Positions 48,013-59,600 of a stretch of DNA of 64,000 bases are shown one piece after another. This DNA comes from Liolophura sinensis (taxonomy: Eukaryota > Mollusca > Polyplacophora > Chitonida > Chitonidae): contig NC_088295.1 in NCBI RefSeq assembly GCF_032854445.1, positions 21,749,385 to 21,813,384 on the forward strand, read 5' to 3'. The notes beneath the pieces are model-generated. The model was not told where the DNA came from. It worked only from the letters and a program-made list of their open reading frames with translations, and did no database searches. Each line of letters starts with the position of its first letter. The stretch's first letter is position 1. The position numbers and the translations under genes are program-made.

Positions 48013-50645
48013 CTAGTGTGAGCATAATTCACAAACAAAAGATCCATCGGGAGATATGTCCGCACAACTTTCATGAGCCCACATTTTACAACCTGCGCAC
48101 TGAACCCACTGTTCTCCAGGTTTTGAAAGGCTGAAGAGCTCACTGCAATACAGACAAGGTGCATCCAGCGAGTTACTTTCACCCTTTGCCCGCTTCGGTT
48201 TAATAGCTTCCTCTATTTGGACACCCCGGATTCTCTTTCGTATTCCGACTCCCTGATCACCAGGAGCTGCAAGTGTTGCCAAACTAGTAGGATTCGTCAC
48301 CTCTGTATCCAAAGAAGGCTCTAAACAGATGGTTACGGGTGGATCTATTTCCCCCGAAGAGGACGCGCAGCCACCGTTAACAGGAGGTTCATTGGTAAAT
48401 TCATTTCCCTGAGTGGATACAGCAATGGTATCCTCCGTTGTACCAGATGGATTCGTCCCCAATTCATTAGGTGCTGTGTGCGCATCAGACGACGTCGACG
48501 TGGAAGATTTCCTGCCGGTAGATTTCTTCGCTGAACTCTTTTTACTTTCTCCAGTCTTTTTCTGAGCTTTTTGGATCTCTTTCTGTGTCTCTTTACTTTG
48601 TTTCTCGTATTTTCTTTTTTTCTTTTCCTCCTCAAGTCTTTTGGCTTCCGCTTCTGCTTCTTCGATCATTTTTCTCCACTCAGACGACGATACTGCGTAC
48701 GGTAATTTCTTTTTTGTCTTCTTTTTGGTTTCATTTGGTTTGTTTTCAGCCTTCCTAGGTGGCCAGAATAGATGCTTTTCAAACGCAGGAGACACATTTT
48801 CTGATCGTGGCACAATCACATCAGATGATGAAAAACTGCTATTCTGTTCTATGGGATCGGCGTTTGTCACTGTCTGATCTGTCACTGTACCGGATCATCC
48901 ACTGGCGTGCGTGTGTTTTCGGCGTCCTGTGAGTTCGAGACATCACTAATTTCAACAGAAGTGCCTGGAAGTAGCTGGTCTTGTAGTTCTCCCAGGTCAT
49001 TAATACGCAGTCCGAGATCCGTAACAAGTGCTCTGAGAGAAATGTCCAGATCACTATTGTCTGCCACCTGAACATCAAAAATGTTATCCATGGCTAATGG
49101 ACCTGCACTACCCTGAACTGTCGGAGTGTCTTCGATAGCGTTGATTGACCGAATTTCACCATACTGAACGGCAGGTTCTCCATCTGTTTGAACTCGATCT
49201 TCACCACCCATGACTGTTGGATCTTCATGATCATTACCCTGAAGTAAACCGGTTGGACGTGAAATTTCTGAGAAACCGTCAGACTTCGATTTTAGCATCA
49301 CTAAAATGGCGTCCAAATCCCTTTCGTGACCTGCGTCTAGTAGCTGCTGAATCACAGAAGCGGCAATCTGGAAATCTGACTTTTGCAATGTGATATCAGA
49401 CTGGAGACTGTCGTCAGATCTGGAAGTTGAAGGTAAGTTAGTGGGTTGATGAACTGATGTTGTCATGTGGTTCACGCACTTGCTGTAGTTGACAGCGTCA
49501 GGATTGAATGGAAAGAGTCCACACGCCTTAAAGCCGTTGGATATTGTGTCAGCCGTGATTTCGGACATTGCTCTGTCCAGTAGTGGGGCAAATTCTTTCC
49601 TAGCTAAAGATTTCCCCGGATTTTCTGTCTGCCATGATTTAACACGTTTTCTCCATTCCAGCTTCAGGGGTCTGAAAACGGAAACATCTGCTGGCTGGAG
49701 AATGTGGGTGGCATTTGGGAACAGACAATACAGAATTATTCCGTTGTTGGAGCAGAAGTCACTCAGCTGGTGTGTCAGATGGGTTTTATGTCCATCGACT
49801 ATAAACAGAACCGGTAAAGTCACCTCGTTTTCCTTAAGCCATGGATGAAGTACGTTTGCCACGTACTGGTAAAACGTCTCCGATTTCATCTATCCTGTGT
49901 CGGACCGTCCGATTGCCCAGTTATCCGGCACAGCACGTACCAAATCCTTAGGAGGTCGTGCGTAAGGGTAGACAATCATTCCCTTGATGACTTCTCCACT
50001 GGCATTAAATGTTCCCAACACGGTTAGAGTTTCCTTTTCTTTCCCAGGGGCGATCTCGTAAACGTCCTTCCATCCTTTCGGTCCCAAAACCTTTTCGCTC
50101 TTAGGACACATTTGGAAATTTGTTTCATCCGCATTCAATATGCGCCTACCATCGCAAAGTACATCGGCACATCCTTTCTCTTGTAAGAAAGACTCCAGAT
50201 CCTTAAACCATTTTCGAATGTTGGCTTCATTAACTAGGGATCTAGCTTTTGATACAGTTTCTGCTGTACGCTCTGAAATCGCTGGGTATCTCTTAAGGAA
50301 ATTTCTGTACCATGTGTCACTTGGCCTGTTATTAATGAATGGGTTTGGACGCCCGTCTTCTTCTACTATCTTCATTACAGTGTCGAGAAGATCATCTTTC
50401 TTTCTAGGAAAACCAGCCTTTGAGAGTTCAATTAACCAGTTCTCCAACTTGTTTTCCTCTTCCGGGGTTAATACTGGAGCAGGCCCCATCCGTCGCTCCT
50501 TTGGAGATCGTCCTAGTAGCTTGTCCTGCAAGGTAGCCCTGGGCACTCCGAACTGTCGAGAAGCTGAACGCTGGCTACATCCACTTCTAACAGCCTCCAA
50601 GGCTTTCTGCATATTTTGGGCGGCGTATTGCAGTTTCTGAGACAT
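48013..50645 (-). pseudogene. Pogo/Tigger-type DDD transposase with C-terminal PHD finger, two lesions
   Basis: Three blocks read through on the minus strand. Block 1 (50645-49890, 251 aa) has a Psq-type helix-turn-helix (residues 5-45), a CENP-B-type DNA-binding region (about 62-130) and the first catalytic Asp in NADET (D173). An in-frame TAG (49892-49890) follows GRSDTG, where relatives carry Trp (GWM). Block 2 (49889-48882, 335 aa) continues in the same frame with VDGH (D32) and LQPADVS (D68), 35 residues apart. It ends in TGA at 48884-48882. Block 3 (48885-48013) lies in the next frame and overlaps that stop. It has no ATG at its head. It carries FWPPRK, a Lys/Glu-rich coiled region and a C4HC3 PHD finger (CLYC, CAGC, HESC, CELC) ending the protein. 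An acceptor-like TTATTCCAG lies just before the first ATG, hinting at a 5' intron. All catalytic and zinc residues are intact, so decay is recent. A spliced intron at the block 2/3 join is an alternative to a frameshift. Confidence 0.88.
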
Positions 50646-50865
50646 TTCCTGGAATAAAAATAAAACAATTTCGTGTTATAAATAAAATATAGGCCTATAT
50701 ATCGATGCTCAATTTAAGGCTTCGTTGGAAGGCATTTTGAAAAGTATAATTGCAGAAACAGACAATAGACATGTGTTCATGTGCATGGACATGTGTACAC
50801 TATCCAAAATTAGCAACAACTGTAATTATTAACGATTTACCTTAAACAAACTCAATCTTTACAGT

Positions 50866-51065
50866 GGTGGCCGATAACTCAACAACGGGAAGCATTCGTC
50901 ACTTAAGTTATCGGCCACCCCGGCCGAACACTGAAAGTCATAATCTAAATCACGTTTACGCTCGCATAATGATAGAAACAATCGTGACATTAGATTTTCA
51001 AAGATGCTGGACTTAAAGTTTTCTGGGCGGTATATATTGAGTTATCGGCCACCCCGGCCGATAAC
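50866..51065. repeat. Subterminal GTTATCGGCCACC repeats of the pogo-like element
   Basis: The motif TTATCGGCCACC or its complement recurs at 50866-50878, 50907-50926 and 51041-51065. The last has perfect 10-bp arms, GTTATCGGCC and GGCCGATAAC, around ACCCC. Related GGCCGA/TCGGCC copies sit inside the other end (47746-47810). They are candidate transposase binding sites by analogy. Confidence 0.7.
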
Positions 51066-51464
51066 TTATTCTTGCCTTATCTGAAGGCTAGTGTCCTGGC
51101 CACCCATATTTAAGATTTTAACCTGTAACAGCAACTAAAATTACATCGAAGTTTGGAAGACAATGGTTAGAACTAACAGTAAACATACTTACATCAGGTG
51201 TATTTCCACAAAGATTAGAAATCAAAATGTCCCGCTGGCACACACGTTTTCGTCTCAACAAGGCGGCGTTTGACGGTTTTCACTAAAATCTGAGGTTGAC
51301 AATTTTGGACGACTAGACATGCGCGATGCGTCGTCTGCTTGTCACGAAACGAAAACGTGGCTAAGGGAGAAATCGTTATTTTTAGGTTTCGCTTTCGGAG
51401 TATGGACTTCGTGCATTGTTTTCTTATTCTATGAGATTATAGTGGAGGTGGCCGATTACCGGGG

Positions 51465-51491
51465 GGTGGCCGACAACCGGATAGGTTACCC
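51465..51491 (-). repeat. Right terminal inverted repeat of the pogo-like element
   Basis: On the minus strand it reads GGGTAACCTATCCGG and ends GTCGGCCACC. TA follows it at 51492-51493. A second copy of the motif (GGTGGCCGATTACC) lies just inside at 51447-51460. Confidence 0.9.
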
Positions 51492-52421
51492 TATAAGCTC
51501 ATAACCATGTTGAAGGTAACATTCTTCATGCACTCTCTAACTACTCCAAGATGTTTATTTTTATCCTTATTCGAGACAAAAATAATATATACAATCTCTA
51601 TAGGACAGAACGAGGCCTTGCATGCATGGTTGCTCACGAGACAGTCAGAGTCTGCCGAACCTATATCTGCACAACTTAACTGCTTTTCAAACAACACCTA
51701 GAGTCTGGTGAAACAATTAATATAATAAAAGTATTATTCATATCAGTTATATATTATTAGCTTACATTTACATGTTCCATTTACGGATGGGAAGAGCGGT
51801 TATCAACATTTACCAATCTGTATGCTGCAGTATTTCCCCTATATATGCATGATCCACCCGTGGAGCACATTGGAGATAAAACTCCTCATTTCTGGCTCTA
51901 GAGCAACTTCACTATAACATTATTCATATTCAGAATTAACTATGTATTCATTCAGTATTTTTTGGACCATTCAAGTTCTGTTTGGAAGGGATGCAGAAGT
52001 TTTTTTGTGGTCAGACATTTGTGCGTAGACAAGTTGAACGTGAAACCCGGGTGTGTTCATACATAGAGTAATCAGTCACACATATCAGAGATTACCAGAG
52101 CGTGTCAGGAATGGACTGATCTCATTTAGTGTAAGCTATAGTGCTGTACCCCCAACGAATAGCCCTTATGCATACTGCGAAATATATGATCAAGTGGCAT
52201 CTTGGCGTGATCAAATCAGAGTTATGTACCGTGCCCCCAAGTACGTGTTTCTCTGCTCAAGGCACTCTGCGTTATAGGTCAACCCTGCTATCGAGAAGGC
52301 GGGGCCTATCTTGGAAATCGCCTGTGTTCCCGAACAAACAAAACCGATCGATCTGCGGCAAGGCATGGCAAACGCTGTCTCGTTTATACTTGGTCGGAGA
52401 GAGATAGCCGTCCGCGGTCCG

Positions 52422-52430
52422 CTATATATG
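52422..52430 (+). promoter_or_regulatory. Candidate TATA box upstream of MMD
   Basis: CTATATATG sits in a locally GC-richer stretch about 80 bp upstream of a splice donor (CAG|GTCAGT, exon end 52503). The arrangement looks like a core promoter with a short non-coding first exon. It is assigned to MMD only by position and strand. Confidence 0.3.
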
Positions 52431-52876
52431 GCTCGACTGTGAGTCTCTTTCTATACACACAGCTTTGATGATGAAGGCTCAGTCAGCGGTCAGCTTATTA
52501 CAGGTCAGTATGAGCCTGATTTACATGCTGCACAGCCTTGATGACTACTATGCGTGCATATCCCTGTGCTGTTACCCTTATTGCTTATACCACAGTCATC
52601 TGTGCATCTAATTTCTAGCACAAGATATATTTTTGGCCTCCAGGAATGTCTGGCTGTTATATTTCAGAGAAAAGGTTGTTCATAGCAGCTTCGTTCAAAA
52701 TAGGACCTCATAGTGAGGGGAAACCACTTGCTCGCCATGCAGTATCCCTGCACTGACTGCATGTTGTGGCCTTTTATCTCCGGGTAAAGGTATGTATACC
52801 GGCTGTGCGAACATCCATGGCTGATGTATACTCTACTAACACTTACATTTTCTGCTGTCTTGTCTTATTTGTGCAG

Positions 52877-52924
52877 TGATTTTTGACCTCCATTCCCACC
52901 ATCATGAAGTATAAAATAAAACAG
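52877..52924 (+). other. Candidate 5' UTR exon upstream of MMD, with a short out-of-frame ATG
   Basis: The stretch is bounded by TTTGTGCAG| and CAG|GTGCGT, so it looks like an internal exon. It holds an ATG at 52904 that would read MKYKIKQ. That frame has phase 0 at the donor, while the next MMD exon (56502) needs phase 2. If spliced there, this ATG opens an upstream frame overlapping the MMD start rather than the MMD protein itself. Confidence 0.3.
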
Positions 52925-53655
52925 GTGCGTGTTTTTCGCTTTGTATGTGATATGTACATGCATCGTCATTGTTAAGTCTGATTTTCATCTCTTAATGTGT
53001 TTATAAATATTGATACATACAAACACATGTAAATGGTAACACAACATGATCAAAGGTACATGTTGTCTACATGTATATTGCGTAAGTGATATATATGGTG
53101 CTATATACAGTTAGATTATATAACGTACACGTGGATCCCAGGCCTTTCGTGTCGCGTATGTTATAAACACAACTCTTATAGGCTTATCATTGTGCTGGCT
53201 TGGCGACTTAGCTGTGAATTTCCTCATCATGCAGGTGCATGCCTTATAAACAACCACACCTACACCTTACCTGCACCACGCTAGACTTTAGTGTATGTTT
53301 ACTGTACCTAATTCTATCGCTATATACAGACAACGATTCGCGTGCCGATGCAAATCGTGAACTTGCCTAAAATGGCGCACACCTTCACTGACGTAATGTA
53401 TACACGTGTTCGGAGCATAATTGTGATCAGTGCACGGAAATGTGCATAGTAAATGAAAACAATAACCCCAGTGCGCATGTACTACAGGCTAACATTAGTC
53501 GGCATACATAATTTACACGTATCAGATTTTATTATACCGTTAAAGAAATTCATGCATGTATATACACATTGAACTGAAAAACTGTAGCTGGTGATCTTAA
53601 TATAGCGGACAGGTTTGGTGCGGGGGCGTGCTGGCGTATGATCGGTGGCTGTACC

Positions 53656-56600
53656 ATGGAAACTAGATACCAAGCACCGTACTGCTGTAGGTAAGTAAAC
53701 CTGACACATGTTACATAGACGCAGTGCCTAACTTATAAAAGCAATAACAAATAACCGCAGGATGTATACACACGTCAAAATACATTTATTTATTTTAGTG
53801 GGCTTTTACGTCACGTATTCTCAGAATATTTCACTGAAGTAGCGGCGCGGTTTTATAGCTGTAGGAATCTGGGAAGAGCGCTGAGAAAACCAAGCTGCAC
53901 CTGACAAAGCATGTGAGAAATCTCCAGAACACCACGCGAATCCATAGCGTGGGAGCTGTAGAGCAATGAAACATTTCATCGACTCTATCATTTTCTGTTA
54001 ATTCATTGGTGTGTCATCAGTGAACATTAAAACGTAAGAATTATTGATAAATGAATCTTTATGTATAATATCAAATGATGTATGAGAAAAACAAGCGCAA
54101 ATTCGCAACAGTCGCAAATCCCACCATCCTAGTAATAGCTCGTGTCATCTTCCACCCTCGACTCTCTCGACTGTTAGGTGAATGCAGTACCAATGCCGAT
54201 AGATAGGATGTCAAACATTGACCGACAGACAGGCAGGACCTCCGAATGATAGAGCTACTTACAGTCTCAGCAGGGCCCCGCCGTGGCCAACGGGCTTCCC
54301 CACCAGCCGTACGCGGGAAGGTCTCTCAGCAACCTGTGGAGGGTCGATGGTTTCCGCCAGGCTCTGTCCGGTTTCCTCCCACCATAATGCTGGCCGCCGT
54401 TGTACGAGTGAAATATTCTTGAGCACGGGGTAAAATATTAATGAAATGAATCAATAATCAATAAAATACAGTCTTAGTAAACAGCGGTGGTGGTTATAGT
54501 GATCTTTGCCGAACTCAGGTTTCCACTGACGTTTCGGCAGAAAGCTTTCTACCAATAAATAGCTGGCCTACTATACACGTGCATTATTCTCTCTTTGAAT
54601 ATATGCTTATATATATGCTTTTAATATATGCCAAAGGGTTCCCCATAAGAGCCCTGAGAGCTCATGGGTGTATTTGGCGAATTATAGAGCACTTGAATCA
54701 TCGTCCGGCAACAAAACGCACCAGAACACTAAATGTAGTCTGTGAACAAACATGCATGAGGACGTACACACACGCATGATTATATAGCTTTTTATTTTTT
54801 GTTGATTTATTGCCCAATTTATTAATAGTGGTTGCAGTAAAATTACAGCAGCTGTACATCGTATTGTCGAAAAAGTGCATGGTTTTGGGTGCGTGGGATC
54901 CTATTATCTCTGCTTAGTTTCTCTTTACCTCAATTGTCGCTGTGAGTTCCAGCTCATGAAGTCCAGCTCATGTGAAGCTCAATCTGGCTTCCTCTCCGGC
55001 CGTGCGTGGGAAGGTCTGCGGATGGTCGTGGGTTTCCCCCGGGCTCTGTCCGGTTTTCTCCCACCATAATGCTGACCGCCGTCGTATAAGTGAAATATTC
55101 TTGAGTGCGGCGTAAAACACCAATCAAATAAATAAATATCTCAGTTATGACAGTTTATTTATTTAATTATTTCACGCGTGGCGCCACCTTCTGGCAATGC
55201 CTCTGTAAATAGTTTTCCTGATACGAACTTGTATGAATGGTTTAGAAGAATACCCTATATATACTGTGATAAGACATGTCATCTTCTGGCCACATCGTTT
55301 GACGATTTCTGCTGCGTGAAATCCAGGCCACTGCACGTTCTTTGAATCAGGAAGGGCAACTGTACGTGGATTCTTAAAAACTCCAAACGTCTCACTGGAG
55401 ATCTAGACGCTCAAATACACATACCGTAGGCACATAAGGATATCTCCGCTTGGGACTTCTCCACTTTTATACTTCTATTGGATCGTCACACAGATTTAAT
55501 AGATAACATTTCACCACTAATTGTATCGGTGTTCAATGAAACTGGTCACTTCCTCGTTAGCGTGAAATGCAATAAAACCTCGATGGTTACAAATTGCATC
55601 TCCTTTTGGCTGACCTTTACTGTTCTCGAATGGATACGACAATATGCCGAAACTATTAAGGAGTTCATCAGCAGGTCCGATTCTTCTCAGTCACTAAACG
55701 GTATATGGATGATTTGCTACCTTTGAACAACCCATATATAGTAAAGGCTGTGATATTTAGGCTACCCATCTTTGCTGGATTTAAAGGAAACCACAGACTG
55801 TCTGGATGGTACATCTTATCTGGATATCTCTGGTTATCTCGTCTCTTTGCATAATTTCGTCCTATTTTCGTACTTTATATACTTTTTTTAGCTGTTTAGT
55901 AGTTTGTGTTAAACGTCGTTTTGGGAATTGGCCTTCTGATGATTAACCTGGAATGTCCATATTGTTTGACAGCTGGTATACGATTGTCTGTTTCGACGCA
56001 TAGATTCAGGGTAGATAACTCTCACCACCATATCTACTTTCGGTGGCTCATTTAACGTTTGGTTGTGAAGGTCACAGTTGACGCTTGGTGGGAAACAGGG
56101 AAGGGAGGAAATGGTGTGATCGCCCGGTGAACGCTTTGGTCTGGGTAGAGTATAGGGGAGACGAGAATGAAGCATTTATCTTCCTACATCTGTTCTATAT
56201 TTGAAGCGTGTTCTGTGTTAAAATGCTGTGCGCAAAACAGGTAGGCAACAACAACAACAACACCAACGTTGAAAGAGAGCTCCCTTTCATTGATCAATGT
56301 GTTAACTGTTATCTTAGGCGAGATATTAGAACTTATGAAATATTTGTAGGACGACATTGTCCAAGCAAATAATTGATGATATTTGAATGTAAAATTGTTG
56401 TTCGTCAAACCAAATGTTTAAGAAGTCTAGATCCATACCATCATGATTCATCCCATCTACATTAATACGGTAACTGTGATGTTTCATGTTTATTTTTCTA
56501 GGTTAATGAACAACAGAGCAAGGCCTGGCCAAGCCTACTGTCCTACTGATGTGGAGCATATAGCTAATGTCATAACACATGGGGTGAGAAATCAACAGAT

Positions 56601-59600
56601 AAACTTTGTAACTCCAGGTTTATCTCTAAAATTTAATCTTATAAAAATCAGTGGTAGCATTGCCTCATGGGTTTTCCTGGCATTTATACTTTGAATCAGA
56701 AGAAGCAACACTTTTCTGAGTAAATACGACTGCTGAACATAATACAGTGTACAGCATAAGAAGATTGCTTACTGAATTCACATTAATTTTGATTCACACT
56801 ATCCAATTCATCTCATGTTCAAAATGTTGCGTTTTTTTCGCATTGACACAAAAATGTGAGTACAAAAAAACATGCCTGGATGATAGTATTCAGTAAATTT
56901 TTTTTACAGTGTAATTAAATAAAATCGTTTTTATTTTATATACTGATGTATTGAATTCATTACTGTTATCCTAAGAGTCCATGTAGATTAATAATGTACC
57001 TTCTAATCCATCCTTAGTAAGTCTTTTTGTTGAGTTTCATTTTTATTACATGAATGAATGAACGAATGATTATGGCTTAAGGGTGTCCTGATGTGGTATT
57101 TGTCAGAAAATGTGCATATCTGTATTTGACTATATCTGTCCCTATTTTACACAGCACAACAGTCAACACATCAAAATAATCCTCAGTGCACATAGAGTAT
57201 AGATGCAGATCATATGAAGACTATACACTAACAAAATCCTTTCTATTTATATGGCATTATGCCATTGTCTTTGAACATAATGAGATTAGTCTGAATTACT
57301 GGTGGTTTTATATAAGTTGTATGTATTCACTGTTTGATAACATCATTTTGAGCCTTTCATTGTTGGGGTATGTTTAGTTTACACAAATATATTCAAAACC
57401 AAACTGTCTGATATCTGCCATCAGGAGACCCTTAAACCCTTAGCAGTATTTCATGATGAAAAAAGCAGAAGCTTTGTACACACATGTATATATACCCTTA
57501 ATGACCTCAAAATTCAACTACAAAAGAGCATTTTTGAAGGCAAATAAATGTCATGAGATCCAAATACCTCTCAAAGCACATTTCTGAAGTGAATAGAACT
57601 CCCAGAGGCTGGAAAAATAAGCAACTTAGTTATTAACAAAATTTTAGGTCATTTAGGTGTATTTGTATTTTATCCTTTCTCTGCTTTTGGTAATAAGTAC
57701 ATATTTGAAAATGATGTGTGAAAAACGAAAAGGGGGTTGCATACATTGCAAGCAGAAAGACATCAAACCAATAATGACATCAGTAGGGCGTATGTTCTTT
57801 ATTACCTTGTAGTTCAAACAATATGGATGTGTATATTTATCATAATGGTTTCTGTGATTTTAGCTATGGATCCTGCCAAGTGTTGCAGGCATCATGTGGA
57901 TGGTTTACCTGGCCAGATCTGAACTGGAATTTCTCAGTGCTGTCATATATGGGCTTTCCCTTGTACTACTCTTCTCTGTTTCCACCACATTTCATGCCAT
58001 CTCTTACTCAGGAAAATGTGGGTATGTTTTTGTGTGGAAAGCACACTAATAACTTATTCTGTGTACACATGTAACTTTCTGGGTCTTTACAATAGGAGAT
58101 TTGTCATATACCTTATGAGTGGTGAGAATTCCTCCACCCATAAATCTGACCAGCATCATGTGTATTAGAGTGAACTTAGTGAAGTTTCAAGAGTACAGCA
58201 TAAAGAACCATTCAAATGAATTTCCACGTTACTTAAACCCCAAATGACAGGAAACAGTATGGGTTTACGCACAAGAAAGTATTAAATGCATTTAGACATC
58301 ACTAAATGAAGTATAAATCATATGTATCTGTATCTGAGAGCACTTTCTTTATTGGATTGTGTTGCTCTCCAGTGTACTCCTGTTTTATGTGCACTGTCTC
58401 TTTGCAAGGTGTTGATTAAATTCTTCATTGCAACTTTTCCTTTTCCAGGTCCTTAAAAAATTTCTTCCACATAGGAGATCGAGCTGTGATATACATATTT
58501 ATTGCTTCATCATACACTCCATGGTAAGTAAACAATGCCTCTTTTCTTAACCTGATGATTTTCTTGTTCGATTGGTTTTGTGAAGAAAGTAAATAATGCG
58601 CTTATCCTGATGACAAAGTGTCCAGGTGGTTACAGCATTCCAATTTTGCAGATTTCTGACTGTCTTTGAAGTGCGGTATCAGCGAGCATTTTCCTGATAT
58701 ATCTTACAAACACTGACTTTTTCTCTTCTTGACATAGATCCCAAGGGCAGATAACTGGGCCATTAAAAAATGAGTACCATAATCGTAGAAGCTGTCCCCC
58801 TTTTTCTTGACTTGACTTTGCTTTCAGGTTGACTCTAAAAGATATGGGGTCATGGGGATGTCAATTTCTCTGCCTTGTCTGGTTGCTGGCTGCTATAGGG
58901 ATTGCCTACCAGTATACATTTCATGAACAGTAAGTGTCAGTGATAGAAAGCTTCTATATCTTTTCCTTAAATTACTGATTTTTATAAACCATACTTTTGC
59001 AAAATATGTATTTTCATGGTTAATGCGAATTTCGTGTTAAGGATTAATTCCAGCAGTAGGATTTGTTGATTTATTGTTGCTATTTTCATGTCTTTAAAGA
59101 TCCCTTGGCCAGTGAGGTTGTGTCTTTCCTTTCTTTTGTCCTATGTCCTGTGCCCATACATTTATCTGAAAATGCCATAAAACAGGTTAAAACATTAGAT
59201 AATTTATGTATTTAGATAATTAAATAATTTATTCATTTATTTATTTTAAGAATAGCTATGGTTAAATGCTGGTCATCAATAATGGATACATGAACAAACT
59301 GAAGGCCCAAGATTTCTGTGTGTTTCAGGTACAAGTGGCTAGAGACATTATTTTACCTTGTGATAGCAATCAGCCCATCTGTGGCTATAGTAACAATGGT
59401 AAGACTCATTGATTATGTTGAGTTGTTGGTAATTGTAAAAGGTATATTTAAATTATCAATGTAACCTCTTTGTGGTGAATTTAAGTCACCATACACATTA
59501 GCCTTTGTCTTTAGGTGGCTTTGTATGCTGACTTTCATCTTAAGGTTGACAGACTAGTGTCTTACTATAGAAATAAGTGTATTAAGTTGAATTGAAATTC

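Larger units (their letters stand above)
47541..51491 (-). mobile_element. Pogo-like (Tc1/mariner superfamily) DNA transposon, nearly complete
   Basis: Terminal inverted repeats of 27 bp (47541-47567 and 51465-51491) match at 23 of 27 positions. Both start GGGT-ACC and end TCGGCCACC. They are flanked by TA on both sides (47539-47540 and 51492-51493), the target duplication of this superfamily. The interior carries one minus-strand transposase with a DDD catalytic triad and a C-terminal PHD finger, broken by two lesions. Subterminal copies of TTATCGGCCACC occur near both ends. Length is about 3.95 kb. It sits between RPL34 and MMD and interrupts neither. Confidence 0.9.

Noticed and set aside
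48641-50640. Plus-strand frames opposite the transposase, up to 166 residues
   Set aside because: They are mirror frames of the minus-strand transposase codons and carry no motif.
52904-52924. MKYKIKQ as the MMD start exon, resembling the human MRFKNR start
   Set aside because: It ends in phase 0, whereas exon 56502 needs two leftover bases. Joining them shifts the frame to an early stop.
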